Origin: CAZEUZ01 sp964515805
GTDB taxonomy: Bacteria > Pseudomonadota > Gammaproteobacteria > Pseudomonadales > Cellvibrionaceae
NCBI GenBank assembly: GCA_964515805.1
Contig: CAZEUZ010000053.1
Coordinates: 1-44,203 of the forward strand
DNA length: 44,203 bases
Direction: 5' to 3'
Shown one piece after another: positions 34,008 to 42,374 of the stretch (position 1 is the first letter of the stretch; every line of letters begins with the position of its first letter). The position numbers and the translations under genes were made by a program. Below the pieces are notes generated by a model. The model made no database searches and was not told the DNA's origin. It saw only the letters and a program-made list of their open reading frames with translations.

Positions 34008-34271
34008 CGGGTACTCGTTTATTAAAACAACTTGTTCTAAGCTTAATAGCTTATAAGTGGAATTCTAGCTGGAAATTGTTAAAGTGCAACTATAACTTTC
34101 AAAAAATATACATAGCCACTTGCTTTCATATAATAAATTGGTAGAGGAAAGTACTTTTCGATACACTCTTTGCCAACAAAAACTGGAGGGATTAATACTC
34201 TGTTTCGGCAGCAGTTCATTAAATTGAAAATTTGTATACAGTTTTCGACATAATGATTAATGGAATTTTTC

Positions 34272-34997
34272 ATGGACATTTCTCTTGAAGGAAAAACGGC
34301 TCTAGTCACAGGTAGTGCGGCAGGTGTCGGCCGCGAAACATTACTCACATTGGCCCGTGCCGGAGCCAACGTTTGTGTTCATTATCGAAACAGTAAAGAT
34401 GCTGCAATGCAGACGCTGCGTGACGCCCGCCTGCTCGGCGTGAAAGCAGAAGCTTATTCGGTCGATGTCACTGAGCCTGGGGCAGTCAAAAAAATGATCG
34501 GTGAGATCGAGGCTCATTTTGGTGGACTTGATATCCTCGTCAATAACATCGGTGATTACAAGATTGGTAATATCGCCCAGTACACCATCGAAGATTGGCA
34601 CTGGATGCTCAATAGTAACCTCAATGCCACTTGGTATACCTGTCATTATTCTCTGCCGGGAATGCGAGACAGGAAACGAGGTGCAATCGTTAATACCGGC
34701 ACCGCAGGTATTGCTTTTGCCGGTGCCAAGGTCAACGCTACGCCTTATCATATCGCCAAACAAGGGGTGGTGATGCTCACTCGCTCGCTAGCGGCTAATG
34801 AGATTCAGCATGGTGTTAGGATCAACATGATCTGCCCGGGTCAGCTTGAAGGCACCATTGAACCAAACCCGACGCTTCCCAGTGGCCGTTTCGGTAAGCA
34901 TGAGGAGGTTGCCAATACAATTCTATTCCTCGTTTCCGATCATGCCAGCTATATCACCGGCAGCACGGTAGAGGTTGGCGGAGGCTATGGATTGTAA
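34272..34997 (+). CDS. SDR-family oxidoreductase (FabG-like)
   Basis: An NAD(P)H-dependent short-chain dehydrogenase/reductase of about 241 residues. Nucleotide binding: LVTGSAAGVG; structural NNIG in place of NNAG; active site YHIAK (Tyr, Lys). The usual catalytic Ser, 13 residues before the Tyr, is not found; GTAGI offers a Thr 15 residues before it, so the loop is two residues longer and Ser may be replaced by Thr. The start at 34272 has GGAA 6 bases upstream; an ATG at 34260 is in frame. Its 3' end overlaps the TrpA-like gene, so they are translationally coupled. The substrate is unknown; generic 3-oxoacyl-ACP reductase labels should be avoided. Confidence 0.88.
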   Translation: MDISLEGKTALVTGSAAGVGRETLLTLARAGANVCVHYRNSKDAAMQTLRDARLLGVKAEAYSVDVTEPGAVKKMIGEIEAHFGGLDILVNNIGDYKIGNIAQYTIEDWHWMLNSNLNATWYTCHYSLPGMRDRKRGAIVNTGTAGIAFAGAKVNATPYHIAKQGVVMLTRSLAANEIQHGVRINMICPGQLEGTIEPNPTLPSGRFGKHEEVANTILFLVSDHASYITGSTVEVGGGYGL

Positions 34998-35844
34998 TCT
35001 AACCGCACGCATTCGCCAGATTAATGCCGCCGGAAAAATTGCTTTTATCCCGGAGGTTGTCTATGGATGGCCTTCTCCGGAGGAATCTCTATCCGTATTG
35101 TCGCTTTTATCCCATTACGATAACGTCATTTTAAAAACGTCACTTCCCGCTTCTGAACAATGGTGTAATAATTCCAGTGCCGAAATGATATCCATCAATC
35201 GTCACGCTTGGCAGCTAGGGCTACGGAATAATGATGTAGCCCGCATTTTTCGACAACAACAATTGCCGAGTACATTGGTGGTCTATCCAGGTATTGCGCT
35301 ACAGTATTCGTTTACCGAACTTATCGATATACTTGCGGGTGCTTTTGATTGTTTGACTCTGGCGGAAGGTTATACCGCCAAAGACAGTGCCTGGACTGCC
35401 TTCGGGCATACTTTCCGAGAATACCAACAAATAGCTGAAGCCGGTGGCATTGCGTTGGCGAATGTGGTTACCGAAAAACATACCGACGATGAACTTGTCG
35501 AGCGAGTAGAGACTTCGTCTGGCTTTATTTACACTGCTGTTTCGACAGCCGTCGCAGGTTTAACCCATAGTGATTTTCAAATTGAGGAATTGTTGGCGCG
35601 TATACGTCGCTATACTGATTTGCCCATCCAAATTGGTTTTGGTGTTCGTGGACCCGATATGATCCGGCGTTTCACTAAATTTCAAGAGGTGAATGCAATT
35701 ACAATGGGTACCCAACTTGTGCGAGAACAGCAGAAGGGATGCCATCATTTTATATCTTTTATCGAAGCATGCGTCGCCGCTTGTCAACGTCCGATGGAAA
35801 CTGAATGTACTTTCACTGCCGCAAGAGTTATGCCCTCTCTATAA
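34987..35844 (+). CDS. TrpA-like TIM-barrel protein lacking the TrpA catalytic acids
   Basis: A 285-residue protein I align with tryptophan synthase alpha: AFIPEVVYGWP matches the first barrel strand, SSGFIYTAVSTAVAG the loop-6 region, and IQIGFGVRGPDMI and ITMGTQLV the phosphate-binding loops. In the segment equal to ELGVPFSDPLADGP it reads KTSLPASEQWCNNS, so the catalytic Glu49 and Asp60 of TrpA become Lys50 and Asn61, and the loop-6 Thr is also lost. It cannot be a normal TrpA, and no trpB is near. ATG at 34987 overlaps the SDR stop by 11 bases; a TTG at 34975 is the alternative. Fold fairly sure, reaction unknown; a phosphate-bearing substrate is plausible. Confidence 0.75.
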   Translation: MDCNLTARIRQINAAGKIAFIPEVVYGWPSPEESLSVLSLLSHYDNVILKTSLPASEQWCNNSSAEMISINRHAWQLGLRNNDVARIFRQQQLPSTLVVYPGIALQYSFTELIDILAGAFDCLTLAEGYTAKDSAWTAFGHTFREYQQIAEAGGIALANVVTEKHTDDELVERVETSSGFIYTAVSTAVAGLTHSDFQIEELLARIRRYTDLPIQIGFGVRGPDMIRRFTKFQEVNAITMGTQLVREQQKGCHHFISFIEACVAACQRPMETECTFTAARVMPSL

Positions 35845-35866
35845 TTTTCCACATAGTCCTGTTTAC

Positions 35867-36463
35867 ATGATTAATCTCGAATTTATTGCTGAAACTAACC
35901 TCCCCACAAAACATGGCGTTTACCGAGTACGTGCCTACCGTGATCATGTTTCCAATACCGAGCCAATGGCAATTGTCTTTGGGCAAGTGAAAGGACTGGC
36001 TGCAGTTCCGGTTCGCGTTCACGACGAGTGCTTAACTTCTGAAGTGTTGGGTTCTTTAAAATGTGACTGCCGAGAGCAATTGGACTATGCATTGCAATAC
36101 ATCAAAGAAACTGGACCCGGAGTGGTTATCTATTTGAGGCAAGAGGGCCGAGGTATAGGGCTAGCCAACAAAATTGCTGCTTATGCTCTACAAGAAGAAG
36201 GTCACGATACCGTCGACGCCAATCGTCTGCTTGGCTTGCCCGATGATGCACGACGTTATGACGCCGCCGCCGCCATATTAAAGGATTTGGAAATACGAAG
36301 TGTCAGTTTGATGACTAATAATCCACGCAAAATTGATCGTCTGAAGGCACTCGGTGTTCAAATTCATCGGCGTATTCCAGTGCTTGTGAATCCTAATCCT
36401 CATAGTGAGAAATACTTGAAGTCCAAGCAATCTAGGATGGGTCATTTAGTAACCGATCAGTAG
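35867..36463 (+). CDS. GTP cyclohydrolase II (RibA-type)
   Basis: A protein of about 198 residues, the length of E. coli RibA. It opens GTP to the diamino-hydroxypyrimidine that starts riboflavin synthesis or related pathways. Zinc cysteines in HDECLTSEVLGSLKCDCREQ, the catalytic YLRQEGRGIGLANKI, the DDARRY Asp/Arg pair, LMTNNPRK and the terminal SRMGHLV are intact, so it should be active. The frame is open further upstream, overlapping the TrpA-like gene; the ATG at 35867 fits the family and leaves 22 bases between the genes, though its ribosome site is weak. Being in an operon with SDR and TrpA-like genes rather than other rib genes, it may serve a dedicated pathway, so I do not assign ribA outright. 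Confidence 0.88.
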   Translation: MINLEFIAETNLPTKHGVYRVRAYRDHVSNTEPMAIVFGQVKGLAAVPVRVHDECLTSEVLGSLKCDCREQLDYALQYIKETGPGVVIYLRQEGRGIGLANKIAAYALQEEGHDTVDANRLLGLPDDARRYDAAAAILKDLEIRSVSLMTNNPRKIDRLKALGVQIHRRIPVLVNPNPHSEKYLKSKQSRMGHLVTDQ

Positions 36464-36472
36464 CTAAAATAT

Positions 36473-39001
36473 TCAAGTTAAGGGTTTGAGCAGCAAAATT
36501 AACTTTGGCAACAGTGTTAGCGAGCCTAAAATAGCCGCCAACATAGCCAAGCCGGTCAATAGTCCAAAATAAACCGATGGAATAAAGTTTGACAACGCCA
36601 AGATAGAAAAGCCGGCGATGATAGTGATCGATGTATAGTACATCGCTCGACCAATAGACCCATGGGAGCGGTGCATTGCGGCGATATAATCATTGTCGAT
36701 AGCAAATTCTCTGCGGAAACGGTAAATATAATGAATGGCGTTATCGACGCCGATGCCGACGGCGATAGAGGCGATAGTAATCGTCATCATATCCAGTGGA
36801 ATGCCGGTCAAACCCATGCCGCCAAGGACAATTGCCGCCGCCAACATGTTGGGAATAATGGCGATTAACGACAGTAATAGCGACCTGAATAGAATTAAAA
36901 ACATTATCATAATCCCAACAAACACTGCACCAATGGTCAAAATCTGTGACTGAAATAAACTTTGCAGCATATTGTTATAGAGTACCAACATGCCGGTGAT
37001 GTTAACCTGCTCAGGCGCTAGCCCTACTTCATCAATAGCATAATTACGCACCTTATCGATCAATTGCGCTCGGCGTAAATTGGGATCCGTCTCTTTTACG
37101 CGCATGGTGATTCTGGTTTGTTCTACATCTTCATTCTTTGACAGATAAGGAGTAATTAAAAACGACTTTATTGTCTCCGGCAGGCTGGCGCGCATCACTG
37201 CTAACTCAAAATTGTTTAATGACTTGCCATTGAGTTCACTGGCGACTTTATAAGCGGTGGCCAGTGATTGCACTTTACCGACTTCCGGCAGTTGTTCCAA
37301 ATAATCGTGGATTTGTTGAACTCTGTTTAGACCTGCTTGGGTAAACCAGTAATTTTCTTCCACTGCTTCAGCATTTTGGTGTTCCGAAAACGGAGTTGCC
37401 GATGCGAATGGATCGATTTCATCAAAAGCGCGGGATTCACCGAAAGGATCTTGATTGGTCTGCGGATCCTCGGTTTCTTTGCGATGATGATCTAAAACAA
37501 TATCCAAGGTGACGGTACCACCTAATTGCTGGTCAATGACCCGCATGCCCTGATAGATTTCGGTCGATTCACGAAAGTAATCGATAAACCGGTTTTCTAC
37601 ATCTAACTGCCGAATACCGAGATAACTGATGATGGCTGCTACAGCGCTGGCGGCTAAAATGGTCTTGCCATAGTTTGTGGTTAAACGGGAAAAGTGCAGT
37701 GTAAAAGCGCCGGAATCATCTTTTTTAACATTAAGTTTGTGATGCGACACGTTTGGCAACAGCAGTAACCCCGACGGAATAACTAAAAATGCCAGAATAA
37801 ATACCACGCACAGACCCAAGCTCATCATCAGACCAAAATCCACTACTGGACGAATTCCGCTAATCACTAGCGAGGCAAACGCTACCATAGTAGTCATCAC
37901 TGTATATAAACAGGGTTTTGACATGGTTGAGACGGTCGCTCGAATGGCTTGTTTGTTCGTCCAAGCAGGTTCCGTCGCCAGATATTCACGGTAGCGTACA
38001 ATCAAATGAATGGTGACCGCTAGACAAACGATTAACAACAAGGCGACAAAATTTGACGAGATAACAGTCATTCGCCAGTCGATAGTGCTGAGAAAACCAA
38101 GCATTATCAATACCGACGACAAACAAGTAGCCAGAGGCAATACAACAAATTGCCAATGTCGAAAAATAACGGACAAGATGATGACAATAAAAATAATTAT
38201 CCCGCTGCCGAAAACAACCAGGTCGCTACTGATAAAGTTGATCATATCTGCGGTAATCATCGATACGCCACCGAGAAAAATATCTGCCTTATCGCGGTAA
38301 CGATCAATCACTTTACGTACTTCAGCAACACGCCGATGGCTGCGCTCTGCAGCTTTGGTACTGTATTCGAGAAATTTATGACTTACTTCGTCTAACCGTA
38401 AATTTTCACTTGCTGACAGGCCCTTTTGATCGTGTTTTAAGCGCAAAGCGTCACGCTCTCTGACCAATTCTATAAAGCGGTTATCGACAGCCAGGTTTAG
38501 TAAGATGGCGGTAGTTTTTCCATCTGGTCCCAATAACATATCGCGATAGATAGGACTCTCGAGAAATTCTTTTTTCGCCAATTCGCGATCTACGCCTTCG
38601 GAGAATAAAGTGTTGGGCCCTTTAGCGACATCTGTTAGCGATACCGGAGGGCTGTAGAGCAATGGCACATCGAGAATGGAATTAGCGCCGCTGACACCCT
38701 CGACTTCAAGTAGCTCATCCCGCAAGGAGTGAATATGATGTAAAGTTTTATCAGTGAATAAATCTGTTTTACTCGTATAGGTGATGACCAGAAAATCGCC
38801 TGATTGATAGCGTTGATAAATTTTGCGGAAATAATCGAGATCATGGTCGTATTCCAGTGTGAGCGCGTCCGCCGAGGCATCCAAGCGCAACTGGTTTAAA
38901 TTCAGGCAAAACAAAATAACTGTCAACAACAATAATAGTAATGTCTGACTGGGCTTTTCAAGTACGCAATAAAAGTAGGTTTGTCTGAGTTTTTTTATCA
39001 T
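36473..39001 (-). CDS. RND/MMPL-family membrane transporter
   Basis: An 842-residue inner-membrane protein with the duplicated RND layout: one helix near the N-terminus, a large periplasmic loop (about 40-250), five helices (about 255-430), another helix, a second loop (about 470-690) and five helices to the end. VGIGVDNAIHYIYRFRREF in the second half is the MMPL/SSD signature. It resembles HpnN-type lipid or hopanoid exporters and hydrophobe/amphiphile transporters, but the substrate is unknown. No adaptor or outer-membrane partner is nearby. It starts 2 bases after anmK and converges with the GTP cyclohydrolase gene. Confidence 0.87.
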   Translation of the reverse strand: MIKKLRQTYFYCVLEKPSQTLLLLLLTVILFCLNLNQLRLDASADALTLEYDHDLDYFRKIYQRYQSGDFLVITYTSKTDLFTDKTLHHIHSLRDELLEVEGVSGANSILDVPLLYSPPVSLTDVAKGPNTLFSEGVDRELAKKEFLESPIYRDMLLGPDGKTTAILLNLAVDNRFIELVRERDALRLKHDQKGLSASENLRLDEVSHKFLEYSTKAAERSHRRVAEVRKVIDRYRDKADIFLGGVSMITADMINFISSDLVVFGSGIIIFIVIILSVIFRHWQFVVLPLATCLSSVLIMLGFLSTIDWRMTVISSNFVALLLIVCLAVTIHLIVRYREYLATEPAWTNKQAIRATVSTMSKPCLYTVMTTMVAFASLVISGIRPVVDFGLMMSLGLCVVFILAFLVIPSGLLLLPNVSHHKLNVKKDDSGAFTLHFSRLTTNYGKTILAASAVAAIISYLGIRQLDVENRFIDYFRESTEIYQGMRVIDQQLGGTVTLDIVLDHHRKETEDPQTNQDPFGESRAFDEIDPFASATPFSEHQNAEAVEENYWFTQAGLNRVQQIHDYLEQLPEVGKVQSLATAYKVASELNGKSLNNFELAVMRASLPETIKSFLITPYLSKNEDVEQTRITMRVKETDPNLRRAQLIDKVRNYAIDEVGLAPEQVNITGMLVLYNNMLQSLFQSQILTIGAVFVGIMIMFLILFRSLLLSLIAIIPNMLAAAIVLGGMGLTGIPLDMMTITIASIAVGIGVDNAIHYIYRFRREFAIDNDYIAAMHRSHGSIGRAMYYTSITIIAGFSILALSNFIPSVYFGLLTGLAMLAAILGSLTLLPKLILLLKPLT

Positions 39002-39003
39002 TT

Positions 39004-40137
39004 CTACTCGGTAATGTTGTTACCAACTCCCCAATAAATACCGCCTAAAACGGTCTCTCGGTGAGCACCGGTGACGCTTGGAATATTTCCTGCCAATCCC
39101 CTTAGTGACTGCTTGGCTAACCAGGCGAAAGCGATAGCTTCCACCCAGTCGGGGTGTATGCCTAATGCTAGCGTTGTTGCAACGTGTCGCGGTTGTAATT
39201 TCAGCGTCAAATTTTTCATTAGCTGCCGATTGTGGCTGCCGCCTCCGCATATATAAATCTCAGAGTGCTTTTGCGGGTCAACCTTGTCGATATGATTGGC
39301 GATGGTTTCGGTGGTGAACGCTAGTAATGTGGCTTGAATATCTGCCGCACTGGTTTTTTGTGAACATAGAGCCAGTTGTTCTTGCAGCCAAGGTAAATTG
39401 AATTCCTCTCTGCCAGTACTTTTCGGTATTGGCAGTGTCAGAAACGAATGCTTTAATAATTGACTCAACAATTTTTTGTCCACATTTCCCGAAGCAGCCC
39501 AGTGGCCGTCACTATCGAAACTGCCCTGATGGTGTTGCTGGAACCAACTGTCCATCAAACCGTTACCTGGACCGGTATCGAAGCCGATAACATCCGCTTG
39601 TCTGGGGAGGTAGGTAATATTTGCAATACCACCGATATTCACTATTACCCGATCATTTGAACGATTGTGAAAAGCCGTCCGATGGAAGCTGGCCGCTAGT
39701 GGTGCTCCTTGACCACCGGCAGCAATATCTCTGCGCCTAAAATCAGCAACAGTGGTAATGCCCGTTGTCTCAGCAATAATGTTAGGATCACCGACTTGCA
39801 ATGAATAGCCTCGTTGTCCATCTGATGCAGGGTAATGTCTTACTGTCTGTCCATGACTGCCGATGGCGCGGATAGCAGTTTTTTTTGTTTCAGTTTTAGC
39901 GCATAAGTTTTCTATGGCCTTGCAAGAGAGATCGGCGATGGTTTTATCCAGGTAGCGTATTTGTTCGATTTCCCCGCTATGGTCTAACGCTAGTTGGTAT
40001 ATCGCTGATCGTACATTTGTTGTGATGGGAAGTTGGTAACTGCTGATCAATTCAACGGATTTTTCACTGATCTCGACAAGTGCCGCATCAATGGCATCGG
40101 CGCTTGTCCCCGACATTAAGCCAATATATAAAGCCAT
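39004..40137 (-). CDS. anmK: Anhydro-N-acetylmuramic acid kinase
   Basis: Phosphorylates and opens anhydroMurNAc released in peptidoglycan recycling, giving MurNAc-6-phosphate. 377 residues: GLMSGTSADAIDAALVEI (phosphate loop), GSHGQTVRHYP, VADFRRRDIAAGGQGAPL, GGIANITYL, GFDTGPGNGLMD and CGGGSHN. It lies between an M23 peptidase and the RND gene with gaps of 16 and 2 bases; the M23-anmK pairing, conserved in relatives, joins wall cleavage to wall recycling. Confidence 0.97.
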   Translation of the reverse strand: MALYIGLMSGTSADAIDAALVEISEKSVELISSYQLPITTNVRSAIYQLALDHSGEIEQIRYLDKTIADLSCKAIENLCAKTETKKTAIRAIGSHGQTVRHYPASDGQRGYSLQVGDPNIIAETTGITTVADFRRRDIAAGGQGAPLAASFHRTAFHNRSNDRVIVNIGGIANITYLPRQADVIGFDTGPGNGLMDSWFQQHHQGSFDSDGHWAASGNVDKKLLSQLLKHSFLTLPIPKSTGREEFNLPWLQEQLALCSQKTSAADIQATLLAFTTETIANHIDKVDPQKHSEIYICGGGSHNRQLMKNLTLKLQPRHVATTLALGIHPDWVEAIAFAWLAKQSLRGLAGNIPSVTGAHRETVLGGIYWGVGNNITE

Positions 40138-40153
40138 GCACTTATTTTTGCGG

Positions 40154-41626
40154 CTACTGTTTGGTTTTTGTTTGGTTAGTTGTTGTCATAGCAAATTGTG
40201 TTTTTCGACTGTACTGGTCGAGTTGAGCAACCACAGTAGCGGTTTGTTGCTTGAAACGAGACAGTTCCGTATTGGGTATTTTTTCGGCCTTTGGCAATTT
40301 AACAGTTACTGGATTGCGAACAGTGCCATTGACATAAAACTCGTAGTGGAGATGTGGGCCGGTCGCCAGTCCGGAGGTTCCAACATAGCCTATTCGCTGG
40401 CCTTGTTTTACTCGTTTACCGGTACGTATACCTTTAGCATAGCCATTCATATGTGCATACAGGGTACGGTAGGTTTGCCCGTGTTCGATAATCACAGTGC
40501 GTCCATAACCACCTTTGGTGCCTGCCCAGACAACTTTGCCGTCACCTGCCGCTCTTATCGGTGTGCCTCTCGGGGCGGCATAGTCGGTGCCTTTGTGAGC
40601 GCGGATGGTATTTAAAATAGGGTGTTTGCGGCGTAAATTGAAATGTGAGCTTATGCGAGCAAAATCCACGGGTGTTCTCAGAAATGCCTTGCGCATGCTG
40701 CGCCCTTCCGGCGTATAGAAGTGGCTGTTACCTTTCTTGTCGGTATAGCGTACTGCACGATAGGTCTCGCCGCGATTAGTAAATTCGGCAGCTAAAATGC
40801 GACCATTTTTCAGCTTCTCTCCATGGAGGAACTGTTCTTCATAAAGTACTTTAAATTGATCATTAGTTCGAATATCGAGCGCAAAGTCGATATCCCAACC
40901 AAAGATATTGGCAATTTCCATAATCAGATTTTCTTCAATTCCCGCTTCAATTCCCGCCAGAAATAAAGAGTTGGCTATAATGGCTTCTCGGTAGGCGATA
41001 TGTATATCGGGCTCAAAAACAATTTCTGTGTCGTCAAATTTTTCACCGGAACGATGAAAATCTATTCTCAATAGAGGGTCTTTTTGATATCTCAGCCCGT
41101 CTAACTGCCCATTTTTGATGGCGAACGACAAATGTTGTCCGGGATGTAGTTTGGTCAATTGCTTTGCAGCCCTGTTACTGTTTATCAATTCATACAGGCT
41201 TCGGTCGGACAAGCCAACACGCTGAAAAATCGTCGATAAGTTATCACCTGATTTTACCGTTTCAGTAAGCCATGAATTGGATAGGTAATTTTGATTTAGC
41301 GAAGGCTGTTGTGTTACCTCTCCTTCTACTCGGTCTTCTATGGGGTTGAATCCTTCTATCTGCGGCTGCTCAAGCGTGGAAGTAGTGTATGCTGAAGCGG
41401 TTCCAGAATAGTCGGAAGGATAAGGATTGACTAACGAAACGTCGGATGTTGATGAGTTGGACAGGGAAAGTGCTAATTGTTGACCATCACGTTTGGCTGA
41501 AACTTGGCTTAATGGTGCAAAAATTACCAAGCCTAATAGTAGATTACCGAGCACTCCCGCAGCTATTAAATGTCCGCGAGGGAAATGGAAAAAATGATTA
41601 TTACCAAAAAATTCAGTGAGTTTCAT
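40154..41626 (-). CDS. M23-family peptidoglycan endopeptidase (MepM/OapA-like)
   Basis: A 490-residue periplasmic protein anchored by one N-terminal membrane segment (about residues 21-38). A LysM/OapA-like wall-binding module (about 125-180, VKSGDNLSTIFQRVGLS) precedes a C-terminal zinc metallopeptidase: AHKGTDYAAPRGTPI supplies His and Asp, and TGPHLHYEFYVNG the HxH pair, so the site is complete. It is expected to cut peptide crosslinks and allow wall growth. A Gln/Thr-rich tail follows. It is divergent from the TM2 gene and leads the M23-anmK-RND set. Confidence 0.93.
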   Translation of the reverse strand: MKLTEFFGNNHFFHFPRGHLIAAGVLGNLLLGLVIFAPLSQVSAKRDGQQLALSLSNSSTSDVSLVNPYPSDYSGTASAYTTSTLEQPQIEGFNPIEDRVEGEVTQQPSLNQNYLSNSWLTETVKSGDNLSTIFQRVGLSDRSLYELINSNRAAKQLTKLHPGQHLSFAIKNGQLDGLRYQKDPLLRIDFHRSGEKFDDTEIVFEPDIHIAYREAIIANSLFLAGIEAGIEENLIMEIANIFGWDIDFALDIRTNDQFKVLYEEQFLHGEKLKNGRILAAEFTNRGETYRAVRYTDKKGNSHFYTPEGRSMRKAFLRTPVDFARISSHFNLRRKHPILNTIRAHKGTDYAAPRGTPIRAAGDGKVVWAGTKGGYGRTVIIEHGQTYRTLYAHMNGYAKGIRTGKRVKQGQRIGYVGTSGLATGPHLHYEFYVNGTVRNPVTVKLPKAEKIPNTELSRFKQQTATVVAQLDQYSRKTQFAMTTTNQTKTKQ

Positions 41627-41784
41627 TGATGTTTTAATAAAATACTTAATATTTTTTAGAGATACCCGCGTTTATAACAAATTATTTAGAAATAATCACC
41701 CTTATACTGAATAAAAAAGATGATTCAGGCTGTACAATTTGCTACTCTGGATAGAGCATATTGATAAATATAAGGAAAAAAATT

Positions 41785-42009
41785 ATGAATGACGTACAAA
41801 CTAGCGAAAAAGGCTTCATTCCAACATTACTGTTGTGCTTCTTTTTGGGGGGGCTGGGCATACACCGTTTTTATGTTGGCAAAATTGGTACCGGTGTTTT
41901 AATGTTGCTCACTCTTGGTGGCTTAGGTATTTGGACTCTAATCGATTTCATCGTGATTGCTTGCGGTAATTTTAAAGACAAGCAAGATTTGCCAATTAAG
42001 TCCAAATAA
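41785..42009 (+). CDS. TM2 domain-containing small membrane protein
   Basis: A protein of about 74 residues with two membrane helices joined by a short turn: PTLLLCFFLGGLGIHRFYVG is the TM2 signature with the helix-breaking GIHRFY, and TGVLMLLTLGGLGIWTLIDFI is the second half. The ATG at 41785 has AAGGA about 9 bases before it; a TTG at 41761 in frame is not needed. No function is established. It stands alone upstream of tyrS. Confidence 0.9.
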   Translation: MNDVQTSEKGFIPTLLLCFFLGGLGIHRFYVGKIGTGVLMLLTLGGLGIWTLIDFIVIACGNFKDKQDLPIKSK

Positions 42010-42023
42010 TACTGTTTCCTGGT

Positions 42024-42059
42024 CCCAAGGCCTTAAAGTTCTTTTTCTACTGCCTTGGG
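42024..42059 (+). repeat. 8-bp inverted repeat after the TM2 gene
   Basis: CCCAAGGC (42024-42031) and GCCTTGGG (42052-42059) can pair with a 20-base T-rich loop, 15 bases after the TM2 stop. No T-run follows, so it is a weak terminator candidate. A second near-perfect palindrome, GCAGAATT/AATTCTGC, lies at 42146-42163. The gap 42010-42374 holds these and the structured element before tyrS. Confidence 0.4.
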
Positions 42060-42271
42060 CTATTGCTCCAAAAAATTTCTTTCCTTGCCACCAGGTTTCC
42101 TTTCTCTCATGTTTTTAAATGAATCCATTTGTTTTTCTATACGGTGCAGAATTTTAATTCTGCCGCTATCATTGTAGTAACCTTTTCCGAGTGTCAGCTT
42201 TTGTCACTGCTATGAGTGTATTCAAATTTGGATGAATTGATAACTACTCCTTCTTTCTATCGTTTAATTTT

Positions 42272-42330
42272 CTAAAAATCCCCTCTCCTGTGAAGCAGGA
42301 TCAAACACTTGTGTTTGTGGCGATTTTTAG
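42272..42330 (+). promoter_or_regulatory. Three-way-junction-like leader element before tyrS
   Basis: A closing 9-bp helix CTAAAAATC/GATTTTTAG (42272-42280 with 42322-42330) encloses two perfect hairpins: TCCTG/CAGGA (42286-42290 with 42296-42300, loop 5) and CAAACAC/GTGTTTG (42302-42308 with 42311-42317; effectively 6 bp with a 4-base loop). It ends 44 bases before the tyrS ATG. The fold resembles a cis-regulatory RNA, but no known class was recognised. Confidence 0.45.
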
Positions 42331-42374
42331 TAAGGTGTCTGCAACATTAAAGGAACTGTATTGAGGGAGAATAA

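Noticed and set aside
34079..34369. 96-residue minus-strand frame over the SDR start and the divergent control region
   Set aside because: It runs antisense into the SDR gene, has no family motif or ribosome site, and its upper half is simply the complement of the SDR nucleotide-binding region.
35693..35866. Upstream extension of the GTP cyclohydrolase II frame
   Set aside because: It overlaps the TrpA-like gene out of frame and adds residues absent from the family; the ATG at 35867 gives the standard length.
40091..40615. 174-residue plus-strand frame
   Set aside because: Antisense to anmK and the M23 peptidase, both clear genes; no motif of its own.
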